Below are positions 9,559-20,255 of a stretch of DNA of 64,000 nucleotides, one piece after another. Under the pieces are notes generated by a model. It was not told the DNA's origin. It made no database searches and worked only from the letters and a program-made list of their open reading frames with translations. The translations under genes and the position numbers were made by a program. The stretch's first letter is position 1; every line of letters begins with the position of its first letter. Source of the stretch: Taxawa tesnikishii (nom. ined.) (Eukaryota; Ascomycota; Dothideomycetes; Dothideales); contig JAPDRO010000016.1 of NCBI GenBank assembly GCA_030247885.1, positions 124,001-188,000 on the forward strand, read 5' to 3'.

Positions 9559-12500
9559 ATGAACGAATGGAGAGACCGAGGTTATGTCCTAGATTCGGAT
9601 GAGGAGGAGATTGATTCTCAGGGCTCGGATGTACTAAGACCGAGAGGTACGCCCGCAGAGAACCGCACATCGGAATCCTTGGATGCATTACCGGAGAGAG
9701 ACGACAAGACGAGTAATGCGACTACGACACCGGTAGTTTCCACAGAGTCAGCCAACGTTACAGACAAGGCAGTAGACCCAGTCGATCCGAGACTCTCTGC
9801 GGAAACGAATGTACTGGAATCTTTGGATCTGCTTCCAGAGGAGGGGATAACTCTGGAGTTGGTAGCGCGCATGCTGTAACCGTTGGGCAACATGATGCAA
9901 CGTTTCCGGCGACCGGCGATTCCCAAGATGGGATCGAAGAGGAAGAAGGGAGCTCCAAAGAATCCTTAAAGGCAATCAGTCAACATGTCGTGGATGATGC
10001 GATGATCAGCGCAGATGTTGCAGTGGTTGACAACAACGATGAACACACAATTGGGCAGGAAGAAGAGGATGTGTGGCAAAGTCGAAACCTGAAGACTTAT
10101 GGAAAACGAGGACGAGGACGGCCAAGAAAGAACCCTGCCCCAGTATCGGCGGCGCGGGGAGATGAGACGACTTCTTTGATTAAACGAGGTCGTGGACGTC
10201 CGAGGAGGCAGCCTCTTGCCGTACTAGCGACACAGCAAGACGCGGCTGCTCAGCTATTTCTATCAGATACACGCCTGCCTCAAAGTCCGGGTAAGCTGCC
10301 CAGCCGAAGAGGACGAGGACGTCCTAGGAAGCAACCGGCTCTTGCGACGGCAGCACAACAAGAAGAGCCGTATCAGAGTCTTACGGACGCCCAGCCTCAA
10401 GTGACAGAAGAGACTTTCGTGTTGCTTGCGCCGGAGCCAACACCATCTCAGGATTTAGAACATGCGCCCACGTCAGATCAAACGGAACCCCTAGAGACGC
10501 TCTCGAGCCCATCCATGGATCCCTTACCAGCGCCAATGTCAGAAGAACCATCATGTCTGCCCAACGCAAACTCGGTGCTCGCATCTCTCGCCAGAGCAGA
10601 GCCAGCGGATACAACCATGCTTGACGAGCCGCCATCTTCACCACTGACAGAACTACCGAAAGACTTCGATTTCTCTAGGCCTGCATCTCCCGTTGTTGTC
10701 CCCGAGCGTGCTTCTTCAATGCATATTACTGGAGGCAAAGTGGGCCCGAAAACAAGCGTCTTTGACGACCCAGCTTCTTCTGCGTCGGAGGATCTGCTTA
10801 CAGCACTACAGCTTGCAGGGAGTATACCCGCTTCCGGGCCACCCTCTCAGCCCTTTCCGGATGCCGTCCAGGGCGACCGACTCTCTTTGGATCTCCAAGC
10901 CCAGGTCAGCCCAGCGTATCCCATTCCGAGCCGGAACCTCCGCGCTCGTAAAGCCATTCAACTGCATCCTTACTTGATCGAGAGCGAACAATACCGTCAG
11001 CATATGAAGGCTCGTGGCTATCGTCCTGTGCACATCGCATCTTCGCCAGATCGTTCTCCAGCTGCAAGCCAGGAAGCAGATGATGCTGAAAAACAAGATA
11101 CTCAAATAACTTCGAGCGCACAGAGTCAGAGCTTGTCAGACGACGCCGGTTCTTCTCAGGATGTCGCTGCTCGCCCGCTAGCTGCTCAATCTCATAACGG
11201 CGTTGTCATTCGGAATGAAGATGAGGATTTTCCGACTCTTGATCAAATAATCAACAGGAAGGTCCTTGACGGCATGCAAGCCGGCTTCAAGCGACGTAAG
11301 CTGGGTCACACTCCTAAACAACGATCGAAGTTGAGCGACAATGTCACTGCGAATGTCGATAGAGATCTTGATGGTCCATTGTCTCCACCGCTCACTTCTG
11401 ATGTATCCGAGCGGGGCGGGCAGAGCAGCAAGCTCAGGCCAGCATTTAGACTTCCTCCAGGTATGTCTCCCGCTGGCATGCCTACTCCGGGAACTTCTTC
11501 GACGGGCATTCCTGCAATAGATGTTAGCTCGAGGTCTTCAACAGATTCCGAATCGGACGACGTTCGGATTACTCTTCCATCTTGGTCCAGGAACAGGACT
11601 TTGACTATTGATACAGACGACTCTACCCCGAGCTCGGAGGCCGACGAGTCTCAGATCAAGCGGGTCCAACGAAGAATCAAAGGCGTTCTTCCGGCGTCAT
11701 GGCTCAGGTTGGACCAGAAAGCGCAGAGAAGAGCCAGATCCCCGACCTCAAGCACGTTGCGGCAAAGTGTGTCTCCTCCGCCTGCTGTGCCCCAAAAAGG
11801 CGTTGCACAGCGCAGGTTTCGACGAACCTCTTTTGGGTCGGTAACTGATCACAGCTCTGTACGTCCTGATCACGTCTTGATATCTGATGACTCGGACTCA
11901 TCTGAAGAATCGTCCGCTCTGATAATGCACAAGGGCAAACAGACTAATCTAGGTCAATATCACGGCTCGCTTTCTCTTGAGACCGACAACTTCCTCCGGT
12001 TGATGACATGGAAGACAATCGGATTGACCCAATGCTTGCAAGCACTTCACGCGCAAGACATCGTGCTCCACGCAGCAAAAAGCGTCAGCCAAAGTTAATG
12101 GATGCATTTTCCGGTCTGCAAAGAAAGCCTAAAGAAATTGATCATCACACCCCTCGAGGGTCAAGTGATACGCTCTATGCTGCTCGGTCGTACAAAACCT
12201 CCCGTTCAAAGCGTCCCCGAAACAGACTCCCACAACTGAGTATTCTTGACGCTCCTCATTCTCCTGAGCAAAACCCCGGCGTGAACCGCAGTTTGTTCGC
12301 CTTGCTGCTCGACAAGCTCGGCGTCAGACAAATAATGGACGGCATAGTCCAACAGCGAAGAGCATCAGACTTGCAACGCACAGTGACACTCAAGATGCTT
12401 TGCGAACGCTCCAGGCTTGGAGGGCAGGAACCATCGTACCAGCACGCGGCATTGATATCACGACCAACAAAAGCCCTCGTCAGAAGCGCAGAGTACCCTT

Positions 12501-15500
12501 TGCAAGACCATCATGGGCCCTGCCATCAATAGAACTGCCGCGTACTCTCCTTGAAGAAGTCGAGGCCAACACACGCCAGCTTTCTCCGTTCGACATAACT
12601 AGATCAGAGACCATGTTGGGTTCTACCAAGCTGGACATTCCAGATGCCTCTAAGATATCCACAGAAGCAGGCCGAGGCAAACGGCGTGGAAATGTCAAAA
12701 TAAGGCAGACCAGGTTACAGGTCCTTCCAATTCATGACAGGCCTCATTATGGTGCGGAGCCAACCGAAAAGCAGCACGAGCAGAGCGCGGCTCGTCCACG
12801 TCTGAAACCCCAAATGAAGTACGGGCTGCCTTCTTTGCGACGGCTTCGCAACGGACAGCTAGAGACATCGGTAAACGATTATGCGGTGAATTACGGAGAT
12901 GTCGTCCCGGAGGTCAACCTGCGCCAGCTCTTCTCTCACAACACACACACTTCCGTCGACCCCAGCTTCCAGCTGCAACGCTTTCTGAAAGAGACCCGAA
13001 AGCCCCAAGTCCACGTGGCTGCAGATGACACAGAGCTCATGGAGCTGCGTCCTACAGCCAGTCGTAGGAGTCATGAGCAATTACCTGTTCGAACTCAAGG
13101 ACGTCGCAAACTTCAAGTGAAGCGTCTCGATGTAGGGACAATCGAGTACCGTCAGCCAAGCGAACCCTTGCCCCCTGCAGACACGGTACAAGAGACGGGT
13201 GACGAAGCCGTATTCGTTAAGGGCGATTGTTTACGAGGGCTAGGTCCGTTCGGCACCCGCTACGCGACCGATTTCGATATTCATCCGCTTGAGATCGGCA
13301 CGTATTTCCACCAGAACTCATTCATCGGAAGCGGCGACTTTAGCAGCAGTCTATCTATGCGCGGGAGAGATCTCGACAAGCCCGCCGGTTACATCACGCT
13401 TCGTGTAGGAGAAACTACTGTTCAATGGAGTGCTTGGACGGAAGAAGTTTCCGATGGACTGAATGAGATCCTGCGTATTTCTCGGGAAGGCATGGAAGCT
13501 CTGGCGCAACTTGACGATAATGTCAACCAAGATGATGTGGTTTCCGGCGCTCAACAGACATCTGATTATCTTTTGAGGTCTCTTGTGCGCTATGGTTCTG
13601 GCTGTGTGTACTTCCTCGATCCGATCGACCGCAAACCATTCCTTGACCGCCTATTGCGATTCGTGGATCAACACGTCGACCTGCTGGAAGAGCAGATCTT
13701 CAAGCTCCAAACAAGCGGTACGAAAACAGAAGCAAGGAACAACCTTCTTGTAAACTCGCTGTTGTATATTCTGTGCATTTGTGCACAGATGCTCCGGGTG
13801 GCTCAACATCCGACCATCGCAATACAGATGAGGGCAGACATTGAAAGCATGACAGCTCGCATATGCCGCGCCATGTTGAAAGCCTGCTTTCCCGACGGAT
13901 ATGGTCGCTTGCGCTCTTTTTACGAAGACAACAGGCGCCTGTGGGTACGGCAGATGGGTGTTCCTGACAGTCTGACGGTCGCCAGCGTGATTGTTGTTCT
14001 TAACCACGTTACGAGAACCATCAATCAGGCTTCGTTGTCTTTCGCTGCTCTGATCGGTGGAAATTCATTGCCGCAGATCGAGAAGACCAACGACGTACGA
14101 GTCCTCGACCGGATCTGGTACGATCTTTTCACTGTGCAACCGTTGTTGGAGATAGACACCCAAGGCGTTCTCAAACCGAGAAGTAGGTTCCAAACAGCAA
14201 ACGACAGCTGGAACATTGTCAAAGCCCTGCTCCAGCGCGTGTTCGCTCTCTACCCAGCAAGTAGCGGTTACACGAATCCTTCCCTTAACCACTATATTCG
14301 GTCATCGCTGATCAGGTTGTATCAACTCATCTCCCGCTGGGGCTGGCACAGATGCGATGCCATACTCGGTACAGTGTATGACTTCTTCGCCAAACGCGGG
14401 CTATCTCCACTTGCTAAAGAAGATGGTCGAGGCTCGCCCGACTTCCTCTCTAGACTCGACGAGGCTTTTGCTTTGGAGGTCCATGTCACGGACTTCTCCT
14501 TTCACATATTCCTCAAACTGCTGGCTCTAGGGCTGCAATGCATGCGGACGCAATACTCGAGCACCAAGATCCGCAGTATAGCATGGCGTTTCATACCAAA
14601 TCACGGACGAACCTACCGCAAGGACGAGGAGATTAGCGAAGGAGTCATTGACGCTCTCCGCAATCACCATGACCTTCTAAGCACCCTCTACTGGGCCTCG
14701 CCGTCTGGTGCTCGGCCGCGTCTGAGCCTTATACAGAATCTGGTTGATCATTCAGCATCACATCGGGAGGCATGCAGGCTCAATGTTCGCGCTTGGGGTA
14801 ACCTCACTAGGTTCCAGCTATCTCGAGGAGATGATGCTGAGGATATCGGAACGCTTGCCGCATGGCTGAAAGACATGGTTGCCACGACGGTATCACAGTA
14901 TCACCTTGCGAGATCAGAGGCCCAGGCCCAATACGATGCCGCGCAAAACAAGGGCCAACAGATCGAGCTTGACTATCTGGATAAGGTTGTCACCAACAAT
15001 CAACGCCAGATCGTTGCCACTTTACGAGACATCTTGTCGGCACTCAAAAGTGCGTTGAAGATTACTGCATCGCGAGTCCATGCGACCGAGTTGATCCGGG
15101 AATCTCACTTCACAGGAATCTTCCAGCTCTTCGATGCTAAACAACCGCGAACCTTTCCTCCAATCATCGATGCATTGGAAGTCCTTTTGGAATACCTTAA
15201 GCTGCCTCGACGTGGGAACCAGCAGGTGGAGAGTCAACAACAAAGTGAAGAGAGTCAGGACTATGGTGACCTGGCGGAATTTGAGCAAGCGATGGGTGTA
15301 GGACCAGCGACGGTGGACACCGATTTCCTACACGACTCTATGGCGCAGTTCCTCTCTACCTGTTTGGGAGCAGACGCAGCTGTCGACGATGCTCTGCTCA
15401 TGCGTCTAGTGGATACATGGGTTTCTCTGGCTTCCGAACAAATCAATGGTGGAGCTCGAGACTGGACATCGTATGTGGACGACTACAGCGCGACATCCTG

Positions 15501-17092
15501 GCTCCAACTTCGCGACACCGATCAGAAGCGCAGGTTCACGCCGTATTTCATGAGCGCTGTACTCCAGATAGACGCTGCGATGTTCGACCGACATCGGACG
15601 ACCTTCATTGCCACTTGGTTCATTTCGCTTTTGGAAAGAGACTCGATGCTTAAATATCAGCATCGTCTGACCTCAGGGCTGCTAAACGTCAAGACGAACT
15701 GCGCTCTGCTACGTAATCTTCCATTCGCTGTGGACCGCAGGACTGGTTTATTTGAAATCACGCTCAATGATATTCGAGAACGGCGCATGAGTTTGATAGC
15801 CAGCATCCTGTCAAACATGCTCATGTTATTCCAGGACGTTATGTATCACCATCCTAGCTCGCTGGCTGGTCTGCGCAGCGAGTACGTAAACATCCTCAAA
15901 CAAGCAATGACCACAATGCGGCGAAACTACGAAGAGCTCGTCGACGCCGCGAAAAGAACATCTGTGGCTGGGGATACGGATTCCACAGTCCATGGAGCGT
16001 ACGTTACCTTCGTACAGCAAATTGTTGGCTTCATGCAACAATACACCTCCGACATCTGCAACATCGACCGCTTCTTCACCGACTCCTCCGCCTTCCCCTC
16101 CCCGCCAACGACCCAACCTATGTAGTCGGACGACTCAAGAGCTACGCCTCCAAGCTTAACGATCCTAGACCCAGGAAACAGCTCGTCGTGTTCCTCCAAA
16201 CCGTCAGCGAACGCGCCGCCATGGACAACCAGCAAGAATACCTAACCCAGCAGCTCTACAGCGCTATGATTGGCTCTCGGCACGCGAGATTGCATGCTAT
16301 GCAGACGCCGAAGACTTCACCTTCGCTTTCGCAGATGATTATGGCCGCCATCTTCCCCGCCTACCTTGATGTCGCGTTCTCCACGCCCTGCGGCTGGATC
16401 CTCGCGCTCCCACTGCTCGAGTCAATGAGTCTAGCATTCAGGGATGCCTTGTATGACATTTCCATCACCGACATCGACAATACCAACACGGCCATTGCAA
16501 ATATCACATCCGTGTTGTGCGCTTTACATACAGCCCTACGACCCATCTGTGAACACGGTCCTTTGCACGCAATGCAGGGAAGTCTGAGCCAACCTCACAT
16601 TCTGCATCTCGTCGCCGCCAGTTTCAGCCTAGTGAAGGATATGTGCGTATTCGTGGACTACGTGGACCGCGCTACAGGGCTGGCGCAGGAGGCGACGACG
16701 CTCATCGCCCAGCTTCTGGACATCGGACACTGCCTCACCGCCCTGCTCCGTACGCCTAACGAGGTCCCCCTGTGCTGGATTTGGACAGCTATGGCCTGTC
16801 CCAAGGAGATACATGCTGGGCCGACGCGCGGGAGTTCTGCGAAAAAGAACTGCGAGATGCGGTCGTGAGACGCTGGACCCAGGCTGATGACGGGGTTTAC
16901 ATGCTCAAGGAGAAGAGCGATGCGAGGTACAGGATTGAGGTACCGTTGGAAAGTGTTGAGGAAGTGAAGGGAAGGGTACTGAGAGCTTTCCTGGCGTTTG
17001 AGAGATGTTATGAGGGGGTGTTTGGTGTAGTGAGCAGGGGGATTGAGAAGGACAGGGCTGCTGGGGCTGGGCTGGATGGGCTGTTTTTCTGA
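9559..17092 (+). CDS. Mus7/MMS22-family DNA repair protein, about 2,500 aa, with several frame changes
   Basis: Homologue of fission yeast Mus7/budding yeast Mms22, the substrate adaptor of the Rtt101-Mms1 ubiquitin ligase that protects stalled replication forks. The N-terminal half is disordered and acidic with three AT-hooks (core RGRGRP) near 10105-10330. The conserved half begins around 13240 with GTRYATDFDIHPLEIGTYF and runs to FFTDSSAFP. It resumes as NDPTYVVGRLKSYA and ends near LSQGDTCWADAREFCEKEL. The frame changes five times, always in the same sense: near 9846 (GGGG), 12000, 12315, 16093 (C-rich) and 16770 (CCCCC). The 12000 and 12315 changes could instead be introns of about 62 nt (11953-12014) and 47 nt (12282-12328), with matching phases. 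Homopolymer errors are the likelier cause of the others. Confidence 0.85.
10105..10331 (+). other. Three AT-hook motifs inside the MMS22-like gene
   Basis: KRGRGRPRKNP, KRGRGRPRRQP and SRRGRGRPRKQP are encoded within about 230 bases. Each has the R-G-R-P core that inserts in the minor groove of AT-rich DNA. They suggest direct DNA contact by the N-terminal region; that role is inference. Confidence 0.85.
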
Positions 17093-17578
17093 TGCGTGGG
17101 GCAGGGGTGGGTGATGGATCATGGTGGTTGTTGTTGTGTAGCAGTTTGGCAGCATCGTGGGGTGTTGTGGGAACGGTACGGTTGCATCGATACACTCGGA
17201 CATGCAATGTGACGATGCCTGATTCCAAGCAGAACCTGCAAAGCTCTTTCGCGCCGGCCTGTGCTCCCCATGCAACGCTCTTTTCCAAGTATACGATCAA
17301 CTTGCACCTCATTTCAAACAAGAGACGCCTGTAAATATTTGGTGTCCGCACGGGATCGGGTGATAAACACGAGAGTAGGAGAATCCCTATAATAATAACA
17401 TGAGCATTTATGAGTTTCGTGATATAAGATACTTCTCAACCAGGTTCGCTGAATGTCTACATGCACCGACACGCCCGCCAGACCTGGCGTCCTGTTCCAA
17501 CTGCCTCCCCAATACCCGTCCAGTATCCGTGAACCAGACGGCCAGGCATCTGAGCAGAGTGGATGGAAATGCGGTCCT
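17093..17578. other. Convergent intergenic region
   Basis: About 485 bases between the 3' ends of the MMS22-like gene (+) and the papain-like-fold gene (-). It holds only 3' flanks. The short open frames on both strands lack motifs. Confidence 0.5.
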
Positions 17579-18717
17579 TCAAACGTTGCGAACTCGGAGC
17601 ATACGTCCTTGGATCTCTTCCTCTTGGACAGTATCAACATCGTCAAGAGGCTCGCTGTCGATGCCAAAATCGAAGTCGAAGGAGCTATCTTCGGATATCA
17701 TACTAGACGTCGAAGGCGTGGCCTGGGCCGCAGCAATAGTCATGAGGCTGGAGGAGCGTTAGCACTACTCTGATCGTACAGACTTGGTGCCTATTCTGTA
17801 TGAAAGAAGGAACTTGCTATCTTCGTTGCCACACCCGTTCCCAGACCATTTTTTCCAAAAAGATTGGATTGAGGAATGCTGTTTTTTCGATGTGCTTTCG
17901 TAGCAGGGTGTGACGTAGTACGCCATTGGAATATATGAGTCCAAATATGAGCCGGATCCAAATGTTCGTTCTGAGAAATCTCCAAAAGACGGCAGAGATT
18001 GGAAGCAATGCTGGAGTTCCTTTGCCGACCAGGTGTTGCAGCAAAAGGTCGTACCAATCTTTTTGGGGAAGATGTCTTGAGACAACTGACAGATGGAATT
18101 GCTCAGTATAGACGCAAAGTTCTGGCAGTTGACGCCCCATGCATTGTAAGCTGGCATGGCCTTCGCAATGTCACTAGCTGTTCACCAATGTTAAATGACG
18201 GGATAACTCTTAGAATAGTCGACCTACCATCGCGATCAATCTCCCGTACTGTCTTCCGAGTGAGCCCCATCAGGAACACCTGTGGGTAGTTCTTTCTCAC
18301 TTCTGACCAACGCTTCTTTCCATTGAACAAACAATTTCCGAAGGGTTTTCCGTCCTTGGCAATGTCCCAAACGTACTCCTCTACACGAATAGCCCAATGC
18401 CTCGATTGCGGCGGGGTAAGCTGCTCGTTGACAGTCCGCTCCAGCCTTCTGACTATAATGTAGACCGGCTTCCAGCGTGGTCCTGACCGCACAAGTGCCT
18501 GCAATCGCGCGGATGCCTCTCCAGCGACATGCTTCATCTCAGCGCCTGGTGTATATCCATAAGGTCCGAGATCGTTGCTCGCGAGTGGATCGAAGGCATA
18601 GAGGGTTTCGTGTTCCGTTAATATATAGTCTTCCCGGTTGTCGAAGTCACTGTGCTTTTCTGTATCGTCACATCTCCGCGAGAGGACTGGTGGAAGGCGT
18701 ATGTTGGATCGCACCAT
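17579..18717 (-). CDS. Putative papain-like-fold (LRAT/NlpC-P60-type) fungal protein, 333 aa
   Basis: Three exons (18228-18717, 17835-18177, 17579-17747) join in phase with GT..AG introns; the last intron has a GCTAAC branch site. No characterised homologue is recognised. The arrangement of a His in SRHWAIRVEEYVWDIAK (His about residue 107) followed by a Cys in NAWGVNCQNFASILSN (Cys about residue 181) resembles circularly permuted papain-like enzymes such as LRAT and H-REV107-type acyltransferases or NlpC/P60 relatives, where His precedes Cys. The N-terminus is polar. The C-terminus after residue about 280 is an acidic, disordered tail (SFDFDFGIDSEPLDDVDT). Gene model confidence is good; the fold assignment is inference from two motifs. 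Confidence 0.7.
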
Positions 18718-20255
18718 GCTTGTTGTCTTGGAAGCTGGAAGGAGGATGCATTGGGATGAGGTAAAGAAAAGTGACGATGAGGAAGGGATGAAGGAGAAAG
18801 GAGCTAGACATGTGTCTATCACTGCCTCTAGCTCACACGATTGTATATCCACTACTCTTCCTCGCAGCGTACAAGGCATCTACCTCTATTTTTAGGCATG
18901 ACGTATATAGATCGCGCGGGGCGTAGGGACCGGTACCGTACAAGCTGTCTACAGTCGCAACGCCGAGAACTCTCTCGAGGCGCGATATTATGGTTAGTTT
19001 GTAAGAGGTTTGAAAGGTCATAGATATGTTACAGTATTCGGTATACAGAAGAGTCAAAAGAACGGGGAGCTAGGTTTGTGGTTAACCCGGTGCATGACGA
19101 TCCAGGATCCCCGGCTTTCCCGAACAGGCAATTCTGACAAACAAGACTAATTCCATGTTCAAACCAGACAAAGCACAACACTTTGCCTTCCGGCGAGTTG
19201 AAGGATGCAAAAGCGACTGCAGCCGGTAACAGAATTTGCATGTTAATCTGAGTGCATAGATGAGAGTTGGACGTCCAAAACCCCTTCATCCAACTTCCAA
19301 TATCCACCACACCAAAGCCATGATACTGACTGTCAAGAATCTTGCAGCATTAATGTTCGAAGGGCTCTCCGAAGACCAGCGAAACTGATACGTGCAATGG
19401 GACTGACAGTCCAGCTATGTGGGAGGATACCCACTGAGTCGGAGGGAGCCCTTGAGATTGTCAAAGGAAGACTTGCTCTGACTGAGCAGCTGAGCAGGGC
19501 ATTGAGGTACTCAGACGAACCACGCTAATGAAGGCGATGAGATAGCGTGATTAAATGATCCTGGCAGGATGGAGGCTGTATATATAGTTTGTGACACTAC
19601 CTAGTCGGACGCGACTGATCACTTACTAGAGCCTTTCAACAATTCGTACGCATACAGTTCGTGTGCGACAACATTGCTACCCAAATCAAGAAGCGAATTC
19701 GTTAAGCAATGGTATGTTCGGGAGGTTCTCTTGCACTCCTCCTACACGCTCATTGAAGAGCTGTGACCCCTCAATTGAGGGATCAAGAAACAGTGCCTTC
19801 CGGCCACGCGTCCGAAGACGACGCAGCCGTTCCCGTAAGATCTGATCTGCCAACGCTCCGTTCCGAGCAACCTCCTCGGCGAGAGAGAAGCTCGGGCGAA
19901 TCCTACGAAACGCATCGCTGGGTATGTTTGAAACGCCTTCCGCCTTTCGTTTCCGCCTCGGTTGGCAACGAAGGGATGGAAGTGTGGGGAAACGACCAAC
20001 CTGAAGACATGTGAACGCTAGATAAAAATGGTTGTAAACGGTGTTTGAAAGGACTGGTGCTATTGAGTCCAGTTGCAAAAACATGCAGTATTCTTTGGAA
20101 ATACCACACCGACCATAAGAAGACACCGTGACGCCATCCATGCCGCTCACGAAAAGCCAGTCTTGACAACTTTCCATGTTCATCGTCGCCATCGTACAGA
20201 TAAAAATCATGCCAAGGTGCTTCATACTTCCGTGGAGGAGAGGGCGGCGGGTATT
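18718..20255. other. Long intergenic region with possible promoter elements
   Basis: About 1.5 kb upstream of the papain-like-fold gene and downstream of the PRPP synthetase. It contains a TATATATAG near 19578 on the plus strand and the weak minus-strand open frame listed separately. Otherwise nothing gene-like was seen. Confidence 0.4.
19686..20225 (-). CDS. Hypothetical protein, weakly supported
   Basis: An open frame of up to 179 codons whose second half looks protein-like: a basic stretch (CQPRRKRKAEG), then SDAFRRIRPSFSLAEEV and a helix-rich ARNGALADQILRERLRRLR. The first half is less convincing and may contain an intron, because another frame upstream (19903-20367) also reads open. A TATA-like element (TATAAAA on the minus strand near 20253-20259) lies just upstream, overlapping the 3' end of the PRPP synthetase gene. 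No family is recognised. Confidence 0.3.
   Translation of the reverse strand: MKHLGMIFICTMATMNMESCQDWLFVSGMDGVTVSSYGRCGISKEYCMFLQLDSIAPVLSNTVYNHFYLAFTCLQVGRFPTLPSLRCQPRRKRKAEGVSNIPSDAFRRIRPSFSLAEEVARNGALADQILRERLRRLRTRGRKALFLDPSIEGSQLFNERVGGVQENLPNIPLLNEFAS

Noticed and set aside
9559-17092. MMS22-like gene as a decaying pseudogene
   Set aside because: The frame changes are few for 7.5 kb, all in one direction and mostly in homopolymers, and the same pattern affects essential genes; no premature stop occurs inside the long conserved stretch.
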